Shown here piece by piece: positions 48,214-59,441 of a stretch of DNA of 64,000 bases. The notes under the pieces were generated by a model. That model saw only the letters and a list, made by a program, of their open reading frames with translations, ran no database searches and was not told the origin of the DNA. Made by a program: the position numbers and the translations under genes. Origin of the DNA: Deinandra increscens subsp. villosa. Taxonomy: Eukaryota > Streptophyta > Magnoliopsida > Asterales > Asteraceae. The stretch's first letter is position 1; each line of letters begins with the position of its first letter. Where the stretch lies: assembly GCA_039602395.1 (NCBI GenBank), contig JBCNJP010000017.1, positions 8,694,871 through 8,758,870 on the forward strand. Direction: 5' to 3'.

Positions 48214-49690
48214 GTTAGACCCTAGCCGACGACAGAAACGTCAGGGCATGATTAAATTACCCATAAGCTCATGACAACTATCTATGTGACAATAGTTAAT
48301 AAAGCTCAAATTTTATTGATAATAATATGTCATTACATAACTTGAAATTCAAACAAAATATAAATTCAAACAAAGTCTTATTAAATAATAACTAGGTTCA
48401 ATTCCCACATGGAAGCAACTTGAATCAAGCATTCTCATTTCCTGCAACATATATAAAATAAAGTCAACTACAAAGTTGGTGAGTAATCACAAGTTTTATA
48501 TAGCATATAGTTGAAAACATGTGTTACCTGTCATATGTAGGAATATGTGAAACATAATATACTAGTAAACTTGACAAACCTTGAAAGTGAGAACAAACAC
48601 TCAACGCCAACCTGGTCAAGTCGAGTGGGGGTCACCTAATAGATCTATTTTTGTTGTTCCCATTGAATCAGACAAAATAACCATTGATAACTTAGTCCGC
48701 ACAAATTTGAATCACACATAATAACTTGAGTTGTTATATAGACACCCAAGGTTTTACTAAATTCACCCATTTCCTACGGTCGTTTTGGTTCAAAAGGTCG
48801 TTTCGAGGTCGTTTCAGTTGAAACGGCCGCCACGTGTCGCGACGACGAAACCTTAAAATTCAGGGGGCCCCCCTTTATATTGACCGTTTCAAGGTCGTTT
48901 TGGTTGAAACTGTCGTTTCAAGGTCGTTTCACTTGAAACGACCGTTTGGTTTTGGTGTTTCTAGTAAAATTCTCGGGTGGATATAGCAGGAGCCAATAAC
49001 TTTGATAGCCATTGACAGACTACACTAGAAATCACATAACACATAGTCCACACACATAGCACATAAGCATTTGAAATTAATTAACAATTGAAAACGTAAT
49101 TGATATATGGATACATGTTGCACCCCAAAATGGAAAATGAAAAGGGGCAAGGATTACTCACTTGAATAGTGATTGAAGACCAGAAAGTTAGAAATGGAAA
49201 GTGTGGAAACGAAACCCGAAAAGGTCATCCTAAACATGATAGATTTAATGAGAATAGGTTTATTGGTTTATGTCCTTATGCACTTGGGGAATGCGTTTTT
49301 ATATTTATATAAAGTTTGAAGAAGTTAATTTTTAACAATAACAATACCTTAAACGTTACTAGACATGCTTTGTCTAATAGGTTATGACACTCATATCGCG
49401 GCGTCCCAGGTAAGCATCCAGTTCCAACTATGGGATTAATGCGAACACTTATCATTTGAAAGAGACCCCGACTAGCGGTGTTTTCACCCTTCCAGTTACT
49501 ACATGTCATTCACGTCTCAAGTACTATCACTAAATTATATTTGTTAAACAAATGGTTTGATTCTAAGGCATTTGGAAACCTAAAATGGTATTTATGTTCC
49601 AATCTAAAGTTCAGGGATTTTAGGGGCAATCACTATTTATGTTCCAATCTAAAGTTCAGGGATTCTAAGGCATTTGGAAACCAAGTGAGT
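48214..49690 (-). mobile_element. Gypsy 3' LTR remnant, minus orientation
   Basis: It is nearly colinear, inverted, with the solo LTR at 60370-61604. Shared segments include TCTCATTTCCTGCAACAT-like to GTTGGTGAGTAATCACA, ATACATGTTGCACCCCAAAA, CCCAGGTAAGCATCCAG and CCTTCCAGTTACTACATGTC. The low-coordinate end, TGTTAGACCCTAGCCGACG, is the LTR terminus. A 30-bp segment (TTTATGTTCCAATCTAAAGT) is tandemly duplicated at about 49590 and 49636. At about 49690 the LTR joins gag directly, so the intervening pol and the LTR start are deleted. Confidence 0.75.
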
Positions 49691-50087
49691 GCCTTTTTCT
49701 GGAAGACACTGGTAGCATGACGCACCTTGAGATTTTCGAGGCAATCATTATTGATGAAAGTGTTTTCAATGCCTTCAAACCACTGTAGTAGACCAGTGGC
49801 GCCCTCAGAAGAAGAGAATTTAGGCGGGTTACAAGAATTGAAATACTTGAAATTGCAAGTGGGGGTGGTAACTGCTGGGGTGGCAGGGATGGCAGTTTGG
49901 TTAGCAGGGGTGGCACCAAGGTTTTGCTGGATTTGCACCATCGTAGTCGGGATGACTGCCACCATTTGCTTGGCGATTTGGGCAGCCATTTGGCGCCAGA
50001 GCTGCGATGACCGTGAACATTGTGATGAGCAGACATGCTAAAATGGAAAGGAAGAGATTCGTGAGACATGGGACGTGAAACGATCAT
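49690..50087 (-). pseudogene. Ty3/gypsy gag fragment
   Basis: The minus-strand frame from 49989 reads MVAVIPTTMVQIQQNLG, then FKYFNSCNPPKFSSSEGATG, LLQWFEGIENTFINNDC and ATSVFQKKALTWF, the conserved start of retrotransposon gag in chromovirus-like plant elements. It runs into LTR sequence after about residue 100. A parallel frame (50087-49665) is a shifted shadow. No zinc knuckle or pol is present. Confidence 0.85.
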
Positions 50088-50279
50088 TTGATTAATTCAG
50101 GGGTGAAAACATAACAAAATAAAATAGTGAAAATCATAGAGATAAGATGTCATTATCTTAAATCATGAATATTGTAAGTCATTATTGGAAATCATAATAA
50201 CTGAGTGTCAGAAGTACGAGATATTATGGAATTGAAAAACATTGGAATGTCATAAATTAGAAATCATAAAAATTGCGTA

Positions 50280-50620
50280 CAAAGCATGAAATCATTTTTA
50301 CTTACTTAAAACATATGGAATGGCTCTCATTTCCCGATTGAGAAACTACCACCTTCGACTAGTCTAAGTTAATATAGTTCATAGCAGTGTTTTTATGGTA
50401 TGATTTGGCCTAATAGGCTACAACACTCTCGTCAGGGCGTCCCAGGTAAGCATCCAGGTCTGATGGTAGGTTCAGATTTATACGTAACGGTTAAGTAGAC
50501 AAAGATCCAAACAACCGATGCTTTCACCCTTCCAGTTACTGCGTGTCCATTGCTAAAAACCTAACTCAGACGGAATTTGAAAACTAAAACCAGACCCTAA
50601 AATGACACGTAACGCACTAT
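50280..50620 (-). repeat. LTR-family segment upstream of gag
   Basis: GGCCTAATAGGCTACAACAC, GCGTCCCAGGTAAGCATCCA and CACCCTTCCAGTTACTGCG repeat a conserved piece of the LTRs at 49370-49500 and 60400-60540. It may be the remnant of the 5' LTR of the same element. Confidence 0.6.
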
Positions 50621-50879
50621 TACTATGGAAAAGGCTAGGAGTCCTGAAGATTTCGTCTACGCGTGTGTGCCAAGTGCTAAGCTCGAGTTTGGGAGATAGC
50701 GTGAAGTATATGATAGAGTTCAAGGCACGTCCTAACTAAGGCAAATTAAGCAAAAAAGGGCAATCCCTAAACTAAGGAGGCAATACACGAGATTTTATGT
50801 TTTGGACACCTCTATAAATGTTCTAGAGGACTATTTAAAAAGACGATAGAGTGAGAAGGAACAAACCGTAGACAAGGAG

Positions 50880-51640
50880 GTAATTTCATATCCAGAACCT
50901 CAAAAGCCTCTCATCAACCCCTGTTGTTCATAAACAAAGGAGTTGGACGCGACCCCTTTGATCCAGATTTCAACTCCCTAAAAAAATGAACTAGACCTGA
51001 AGGAACCTGGAATGTAAATACTAGAAGAGACTCTCGTCTCTACACCTCCAGAAGATACCAGTAAGAAAAAACCTTTACCGAATCAGGTACACATTTCTCG
51101 GCCATCTTTAGAAGACCTTACTAAAATTCCAAATAATGGAAGTTTTTTCAACGATATGTTTACTTCACCAAAGCTAGAAGAGTTACAACATCTCATATTC
51201 ACCAAGCAGCAATCATTACATTTTGGACACTTTTCTGATAAATATTATATTCCTATTTTATCAAAAAGAAACCTGAAACGACTATAATAGATGATAGTCT
51301 GTGTGTGAACCTGATGTCTGCTCATATGCTTAATAAGTTAGATCTAGGTGAAGTAACTCCTTTTTGTCTATCTCTCATACTCTCTAATCGATCTATCCGT
51401 TATGCGAAGGGAATAATTAAGGATGTTCTAATTCGTGTAAATAATATAAATATTCCATCCGACTTCATCATCCTTGACGACACCCCTCATTCTCGGAAAG
51501 CCTCTTCTAGACACTTGGAGGGTTGTATCAACCCGAACAACAAGGAAATGACTCTACGACTTTGTGACAATGAGCTCTATATGAAGGTTGAGCAATCACT
51601 TATCTATTCATCATCCGTTGATCCTCCTTAGAGGGCTATG
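50880..51640 (+). pseudogene. Gypsy protease-region fragment
   Basis: The frame 51305-51631 begins LMSAHMLNKLDLGEVTP and continues with RYAKGIIKDVLIRVNNINIP and SDFIILDD, the region just after the gypsy protease active site (compare KQLDLGEPKPTRM and VLVKIDKFVFPVDFVILD at 10625-10770). The catalytic DxGA itself falls in a broken part. Upstream sequence has several stops. Confidence 0.7.
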
Positions 51641-51874
51641 CATGGTGATTGTTTGTTATCTTGGTTTATAAATGTAAAACTTGAGTAATTGTGGTGTTGA
51701 AACTGACTCATAATTGTCATGTTTTTATATACACCACCCACACAACAGTAACCAAATAAAACGTCTAGTAAGTTATATTGGGCTATTATTTAAAGCATCC
51801 TTACCCAATGACTCCACGCAACCATAAGAAATTAATTTAGAATAAAACAGATTTGTGATGTTACAACATCGTGA

Positions 51875-52425
51875 TCATCCCTTAACCGATATAACCCCGT
51901 GTAAGACCAGTATCGGGTACCTTATAGTAAAACTACAGTTGTTGGTGTTTTCATACCTCAGATATGGCATGACTAAAGCCATATCAGCAAATTTAAACTC
52001 ACTGACATCTAGATAGTCAACGAGAGTACATACACTGTTATTGTATGTTCGTCGCGGTGTAGCCAAGAAGTTACCATATTGAAGGATGGACGTGGATTTT
52101 AAGTTCATACCTTCGTATAAATCTTCCATAATGTCACCTAAATGGTATTCATTTATTGAACGTACAAACCATGACTGTTTGTTGATGGAACGCATGTTGT
52201 TTAGTGTGAGAGAAGAAGGAAAATGTTGAAACATAGGATTTATAGTTGTAAAACATAGTTGTTGGAATTATATCTATATGAATTATAGCAATACGAATTA
52301 TAGCCATTGCCGTTTGAATTATAAACCTTTGAATTATAGCCATTGAAATTATAGACGTTGGAATTAAAGTCACTAGAACTAAAATCGTTGGAATTATAGT
52401 TGTTGGATGAAAAATGATTTAACAA
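51875..52425 (-). pseudogene. Broken Asn/Ser/Tyr-rich reading frame, function unknown
   Basis: Two minus-strand frames, 52425-52240 and 52234-51875, are out of register by one small indel near 52240. The first encodes short repeats (NNYNSNDFSSSDFNSN, NGYNSYCYNSYRYNSN) from a 15-bp tandem array. The second has no low complexity: SWFVRSINEYHLGDIMEDLY, RRTYNNSVCTLVDYLDVSEF. Continuity of style across the break suggests one former gene or a transposon-encoded protein. I do not recognise the family. The LTR at 52433-55321 is inserted immediately upstream of its first Met. Confidence 0.4.
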
Positions 52426-52432
52426 AATATAT

Positions 52433-55321
52433 TATGACACCTGACGTTTTCAGGTTAGAATAACCGTACTACAAGTCATAATTTAATAAAAATAAATATT
52501 ATTTTATAAGTGTTTAATGCCGTCATGTGAAAAACATTTCATTAACAAACGTTGGTGACAACGCAAGATATGATCAACCCGGTATCCACCAAAAAGAAAA
52601 AGAATATCTATAAAAATAACTGGTAAATCAAGTATGGCGAAAATTATTTTGGATTATACCATTGCGAGCGTAATTTAATTTCATTAATTTTCATATAATT
52701 ACTGTTACATTTTGTGACAAAAAATTTACCAATTATACCGCGATTTACCAGTATTATACTAGTAAATCACCTAATACTACAATATATATATATACATATG
52801 ATACACTTGTCATGAATGTGTTAGATAGCAACTTTTCTATAACAAATCATCAAACCTACTCAATGTAGGTGATGATTGCCTAGGAAACCCAAGCACCCTT
52901 AAGACCCACACACACTCCCCAACCCCCCCCACTTCACACGCCACCCTCTCTCTCTCCCCTCCCCCATTTTCGGCCGAATCCCCCCCCCCCTCTCTCTCCT
53001 CTTCATCGTAAACCATCATCCTCATCATCATCAAGCCTCCAAAGTTCAAGGATTTTCAAGATTTGTTGATTAAAACTCAAGAATTCAAGCAAGCATTCAT
53101 CATTTCATCCATTTTCTTTCAAAAACCCAAGTAATGAAGCTTTCTCTCTCTACTCTCTCTCTAGAATTCTTGAGATTTACTTGAGTTTGATCCTCCAAAC
53201 CTAAAAGATGATGATTCCTACTAGTTATAAGCTTGAATCTTTAAAAACAAATAGATCAAATGACATGCATGGATTTATATCCATGAAAAATGGTGATTTG
53301 ATGAACCCAAAATGTTACCCTCAAAAACCCACTTGAAATTCTATGTTTTGGAGGTTAAATCTTGTTCTTTGAAGTAAAAGATGAAGATTTGAACATGTAT
53401 ATGTGTGTATTTCGTGAATGTATATATATACATATGAATGCATGTGTCGAAAATGTATATATGCATATGCATGGGTGTTGTATGAGTATATATATATGCA
53501 TATGTTATAGATTTTGATAAACTCATTCAAGTAAGGCTTGAACATCCACATTCTTATGAATTTGAATATGAATGTGTGTATGAAGATAGATGTATACATG
53601 CATGTGTGTGTATGTGGCGAAATGTATGTATATATATACATGCATGTATACGTGAGAATGTATATATATGTATGTATATTGGGTTTATCAATTGGTTATA
53701 CATACATGCATATATGTATGAGTAAATGGGAAAAAGGCATACATATACATACACACATGCATATATCGTATATATATATGTATAAGTGATGGAGTGAAAG
53801 ACAAAAGTTGCAATGATTGTCTAATCTAGGAAAAGAAAACCTTTTTTTTAAAGAAAAGTGTCATTTTGTTATAACTAATAAAATATTTATAAAGTCAATT
53901 TTTAAATAAAACTAATAAAAATTCTGGAATAACAACTAAATATATGTATATACTTTAGAAAAATAAAAGAAATTTGGTAAAATGGGTTAATATAATTTAT
54001 AATACGAAACTAGTCATAAAAACATCAAAAATCGGTTTAAAAACGTGATTTCGAGCACTTATAAATTGTTAACAGCAATAAAATATATTTTTATGAGAAA
54101 AAATTATTTTTAGAAGTTATATAAATATACATCAAATAATATGTAAATGTGTCGGGTTAATCTATGTCGTAAAAAGCCAAAAAACGTCACATTTGATTTA
54201 AATATTGTAAACTATTTTCTTTGTAAAATTCCAAAAATATATATATATATGATTTACAAACATGTTAAAATGTATATTTAGTGGAAACAGTTGATCGGGT
54301 TGTTCGTTAAGTCACCAACGGATTGTTAAAAATGTATGAAAATATTAATTGGAATCATTATCAAGTCAAGTAAGTTGGAGGATCAACTTACCTGTTAAAA
54401 CGACTTGGAATTCTTACATGTCCCTTATGAATTATTTAGGGCTTTATATTGACGGTTAAAAATTCAATCTACGAGATATCACTGTGAGTTTCCATAGCCC
54501 CACTTTTACTATTTTTATGTTTTGGGGGAAAATATGCCTAGTTTATTTTATTGATATAATTAAAGATGGCATGAATCTTATAATTGACATGTGATGACCT
54601 TGAGTTTGGTTTAAATTTGTCCCTCGCTGTTTATTTATTATGCCATAATCATTAGCTCCGGTAATGGGGCCGCTGTTTATATTGATAGATCTATCGGGTG
54701 TGACAACCCGCCCCTGGTCAGTCGCGCTGGTCGTATTCTAGATTGGGGTAATATAAATAGAAAGGGGCGTGTGGATGTTTTGGTTTGATTATGGGCTCAA
54801 TGGTTAGATCACTATCGTAAATCTAGCTAATTTACGTTAAGTCATTATAAGGGATATTGCATGATAATTATGTCAATGGTATTTATTAACACCGGATGAG
54901 GTGTTGGATTATTTATTCCGGGAGCATGGCTCGCCGAGTGATTTTAATATAAAAACTCTATGGAACTCACCAGCTTTATGCTGACTGTTTATTTTGGGCA
55001 TATTTTCAGGGTCGTAATCATGGCATGGATGGAGGCTCGTGTTGGAGTTGGCGAACGTTGGCTGATAAAAATATGTTTTGGTTGGGACCGCTTGAGGTCT
55101 GGTATCATGTTTAATTAAATAAATTTGTGAAGTTTTTCGTAACCCCCGGTTTGTAATCGAATGATGTTTTAACTCAATAATTATGATGCCATGTCTTTCC
55201 TCAAGTTATATTTTTCTAAAATATGATTATTTAAACGTGTCGCCAATTAATTAATATGGGTACCAACTTCCGTTACCACCATCCGCGTTAAGTCTTCCGC
55301 TGCGGTTTTCGGGGTGTTACA
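52433..55321 (+). mobile_element. Gypsy solo LTR, 2889 bp, TATAT TSD
   Basis: It starts TATGACACCTGACG, apparently a TG-to-TA mutated terminus, and ends TTTTCGGGGTGTTACA. TATAT lies on both sides (52428-52432 and 55322-55326), though this is weak evidence in AT-rich DNA. It contains C-rich leader sequence (CCCCCCCC tracts near 52922 and 52981), a TGTATATATG-rich variable stretch at 53390-53790, and the family segment ATAGATCTATCGGGTGTGAC at 54683. Frames within it are repeat-driven. Confidence 0.7.
53390..53795. repeat. Interrupted TATG/TACA microsatellite region
   Basis: Alternating TGTATATATG and CATACATGCA words over about 400 bp inside the LTR. The Tyr/Ile/His-rich frames on both strands here arise from this composition. 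Confidence 0.85.
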
Positions 55322-57247
55322 TATATTATAGAAGTACAACAAAGAACTATTTTTAGACAAATAAACACCATTTCAAACAATAAAATACATTTAACTATGA
55401 CCACTTCAAGTTTCAAAACGACAATGATAAAACTGCTCAACTATTTATAGTCGGTAAGCCATACAAGTCTCCTTAAAATCCACGTCCGTACCCATTGGTT
55501 TTCTCTTTACCATCTTTTGCATCAACATGTAGGCAGAACTTTGGATCACCACCTAGGTTACGACCATATTTTGATATATATTATTCATTAGCAGAAAACG
55601 AAAGACCATTATGACCATGTTTTATGTAAGGTCTTATTAGAGGACACACCCGTATGTGAATATGAGCCCTATGTGGACAAATGGCCGTAAGGTGGCATAT
55701 CGTATTAGAGTTAATCATCGTATGTGTTGTATATGTACATACGGTAGTATGGTAGCGATATATGGATATACGGTCATATGGAGGCAAGGCTAACTAGTTT
55801 GACTCTCCACATAAATTGTCGCTTTCACTATTACACATAGGATAAATTATCGCTTTCACTATTACACATAGGGCCTATATGAATGATTTTGGGTGTATGG
55901 TTAATAGGAACATAAAAAAAAGTGATAAATTTTAATTTTAAACTAGACTTACTGTCGGCGACTTACTGTCGGCGCGTTGGCGCAAAGATATCGCGAGTAC
56001 ACAAAATAGTTGTATTGCCATAACGCAACGTAAAGAAAGCAGAAATAGAAAATGACTGCACAATAACGTTAAAATGAAATAAATTACCATAAATAAATTG
56101 CTAATACAAAAAGAATACGTAACAACGTTAAAATTAGAAAAACTGAGAGTGCTCAAAGTGTTAAGCATGTGACCTAAGAGTTATGTTACATGACTGTACT
56201 CGTTACACCACCACCTTATGTACACTATGAGTTATGTTACATGACTGTACTCGTTACACCATCACCTTATGTACACTATTTTACTGTAACAACAAATGCA
56301 TCAGAGAATAACAATCAAAATAAAAAACTATTTTATTTTATTGAAGATAGTATCTTGTAACATGTTTTATATAAGGCTGAACTTAGTGCCCGCGAAAGAG
56401 GCATTTTGACGCCCCCATAACGTCTCAACACCATCCCGAGATGCTATAGAGCAAAACTTTGCTTCTTCCATTATCTTCATGGGCCTCCCCCTCCTCATTT
56501 GCTGATTTTTTTTCTTCTTTTCTTATTGCGAGATTCGTTTGAATGGTTTCTTTATAAAAAATAATTATGTAATAATTAGTGAGCGTTATGAAGTTTTATG
56601 ACTATATATCACATTTAGTCATAAAAACCATTTACTAGCTAGGAGAAAGCGTTAAAAAAGCTCCATAAACACTAATAATATTCGATGTGACAAGAAAGTA
56701 TGGATCCCATATTAAATTGACCAAGAAAGTAATATGACACAATGATCTGAACATTTTAATACAATCGAAAGAGTAATTCTTTTTTATTTTATATATAACA
56801 ACACTGTACTCGTTTTAAAGATAAAAAAACGCTCGATTTTATGGTGTAATTTAAAATAAAATAATGGCGTATCTAAGAGTTACGAATGTTTAAAAAATGG
56901 GATGAACTTGATAAAAAGTCAAAAATGCACTTCTATCTTTTGTTTTTCTTTCTAATTCTACACAAAAAAACTTTGGGCCATAGATCTTTATTTAATTGAA
57001 GATCTAATGGCTATGAGTTCTTCCTATCCTTCTTACCCAAACCAAACTTCTCACAAGAACCCCTCAACTTTTTTAAATATAACTGTTTAATAATTAGAGG
57101 GACGTAATAAAACTTTACAACTATATATCACTTTTAGTCATGAAGCCTCTTAGGGGTGGGGGGTATGGTTTTAGGGTAGTTTTAGGATTACTTTTTTAAG
57201 CCAATAGGAGGATGACACATGAGAGAGAAAAAATATATCTTTTTATA
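55322..57247. other. Intergenic repeat-derived DNA
   Basis: A 60-bp tandem duplication (AGAGTTATGTTACATGACTG and CGTTACACC, 56170-56275) and a dispersed-repeat segment at 56780-56930 shared with 39420-39610 are visible. No coding sequence is recognised. Confidence 0.5.
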
Positions 57248-58150
57248 GTGGTTTGTAACATCCTAAAACTCGTTTTTTTATTTAATTATGATCTTTGTTT
57301 AAGTATGTGGAGTTATTGGGTGACGTGTGTTTTAAATAAGGACCCGGTATGAAATAATTGATGTTTTGGTTAGTTACCTAATTTATAAGTAACTAAAAGG
57401 ATAGGTCATGGAAGATGAGGGTGTTAAGTGTAGGATGCAAGTAAATGACTAAAGTTGATAAAAGGCCAATTTTAGAGGGGGGCAATATGAAAAATCATGA
57501 CTAAAAGGGGTTAGAGGCTTTCACCCTGGAGAAAAAATAAGCAGATGCGTATTTTGAGAGGAGAGAAGACTAGGTTTGGAGAAAATTATGGAATCAAGCT
57601 TGTTTGAGGAAGATTTGAAGATGTAATTTCGAAATTTTGGTTAGGAGAAGGTTATTGAACACGAAATTCTTCATATGCTCCATTTTCTTCATCAAGTAAG
57701 TCACTTTCTATGTGTTTGGTGGTTATGAACTTCTCAATCTTGATGATTAAGCTCAAGAGATTAGTCATTGGTGATGATTATACTTAGATAAAGCATGAAA
57801 CTTGGATTGCATGTTTGTGTTCATGTAACTCAAGTAGGATTTGTAATGTGGGGTTTAACCTTTTTACTTGAAATAGAAACTTGGGGTAAATAAATGAGTA
57901 GATTGGTTTGATTGAGCCCTAGTATGCTTGCTTATGTGATAAAGATTGTTAATCTAGCATAAACTATGAGTTTGAGATGTAAGTATGTAAAGAGGTGGTA
58001 AGTTGTTATGTTAAAATCCAATGCGATAGATTAGGTGTTTTTATGCACGTCAAGTGTTCGACAAAATGCCTAAATGAGAATTTGTTTAATAAAGTGGTGA
58101 TATTGATATCGAATGCGAAGTCTTGAAGTATCTAATTGTTTTAAGTACCA
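57248..58150 (+). mobile_element. Probable gypsy LTR 5' portion
   Basis: It begins TGTAACATCCTAAAACTCG, which resembles the start of the solo LTR at 59442 (TGTAACATCCGTATG, then AAAACTCG). Leader-like sequence with TTCATCAAGTAAGTCAC follows near 57690. Its 3' end is not identified; the following MITE and solo LTR may be inserted in it. Confidence 0.5.
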
Positions 58151-58990
58151 GGGTGTGTATAAAACGCGGTGCGAAGTTGTTGATTCGGTTTAATGTGGGT
58201 GAATATCGTAAACGAAACCGTTAGTTACGGTTTTTAATAATCGAAAACCTAAACCGAACCGTTAAAAATTAAAACCGAACCAAACCGAACCATTACTTCC
58301 GGTTTGGTTTCGGTTTGGTTTCACGGTTTAGGATATTTAGGCTTTCAATATAAGTTTAAAATATATAATTTAAATTTAAAGAAAATTCGAAATCAACTTT
58401 ATCAAATGTGGGAATGAGAATATGAGTTAGTCTACTATACTTGTGATCTCTAATTTGTCACTCACAAAGTGTCTGCATCTAAGCCATAAAAATGTATGCA
58501 TATATATATATATGTATACACTATATATCGAGTCGGTTGCATTATGGCAACGTTGCATTAGATCTAATGCAGACACTTTTGTGAGGTAATGCAACACTTT
58601 ACTGAAAGTGTTGCCAATGCTACTTTAATGCAACGCTTTTTCCGTGGCAAAATGCAACACCTACTACACTCTAATACAACACCTCTTTGAATGATCAAGA
58701 TGCGACACTCCAGATGAATTCGCAATGGATGCAGCACTTTTTGCTGCATTATATATACTCCAACACCTATATATATACATATAATACATTAACTATCATA
58801 TATATCATAAATATAGTATAGATATTATCCATGTACATGTGTCACGTGTCACGGTTTTCTACGATCGGTTTTTCATATAAACCGTAAACCAAACCGTTCA
58901 CAACGGTTTAAATTTTTCGAAACCGACCGACCGTTCGTCAAGATAAAAGCAACCTGTTACACGTGAAAACAACGAACCGATAAGTACTGG
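58150..58990. mobile_element. AAACCGAACC foldback element with nested TGCAACAC-repeat DNA
   Basis: The left side carries GAAACCGTTAGTTACGG and AAAACCGAACCAAACCGAAC; the right side carries complementary-style AAACCGTTCACAACGGTTTA and TCGAAACCGACCG. Between them (58530-58760) TGCAACAC, TGCAACGC and AATGCAGACAC words recur in both orientations. The left terminus may be CAGGGTGTGTATAAAA (58149), resembling hAT ends, but no TSD was confirmed. Confidence 0.45.
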
Positions 58991-59436
58991 TTATTTGTTA
59001 TGAACAAGACATTTCGCAAAGTAGTTTGAAACCATGAACCATAAGAAAACACCTCACATAGTTAAAACTTCACATGTAACCAAACAATTATGTATAAAAT
59101 GTAGGTGGGAAATTAGTTGACCTTCACATCTAATGTGCAGGAATCATGAATGAAAGATTAGACTATGTGGGGATGTTCATAGTATGTTTAAGCTTATATG
59201 TGATATATTAATGGAATGTATGCCGTACCAAGTGTATTGGTGATGAAAGGTTGCACATTATTAAGATGGGGTAATACTTGAGAATATATGGTTGGTATTA
59301 TGTTGAGATAAAGTTTTGAATTATCGAGTCAATATATACATTAGGTGTTAAGGCCTCCTGATGGAAGATCAATTCCATCTGATCGTGGGTTGCGGTATTA
59401 AAGACCTCGAGGTAACATTTAAGTGTGTTCCCTTTT
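58991..59436. other. Unassigned DNA upstream of solo LTR
   Basis: No gene or repeat is recognised. Confidence 0.4.
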
Positions 59437-59441
59437 GTTAC

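Noticed and set aside
53321..53789. Tyr/Ile/His-rich frames on both strands
   Set aside because: They are produced by the TATG/TACA microsatellite stretch.
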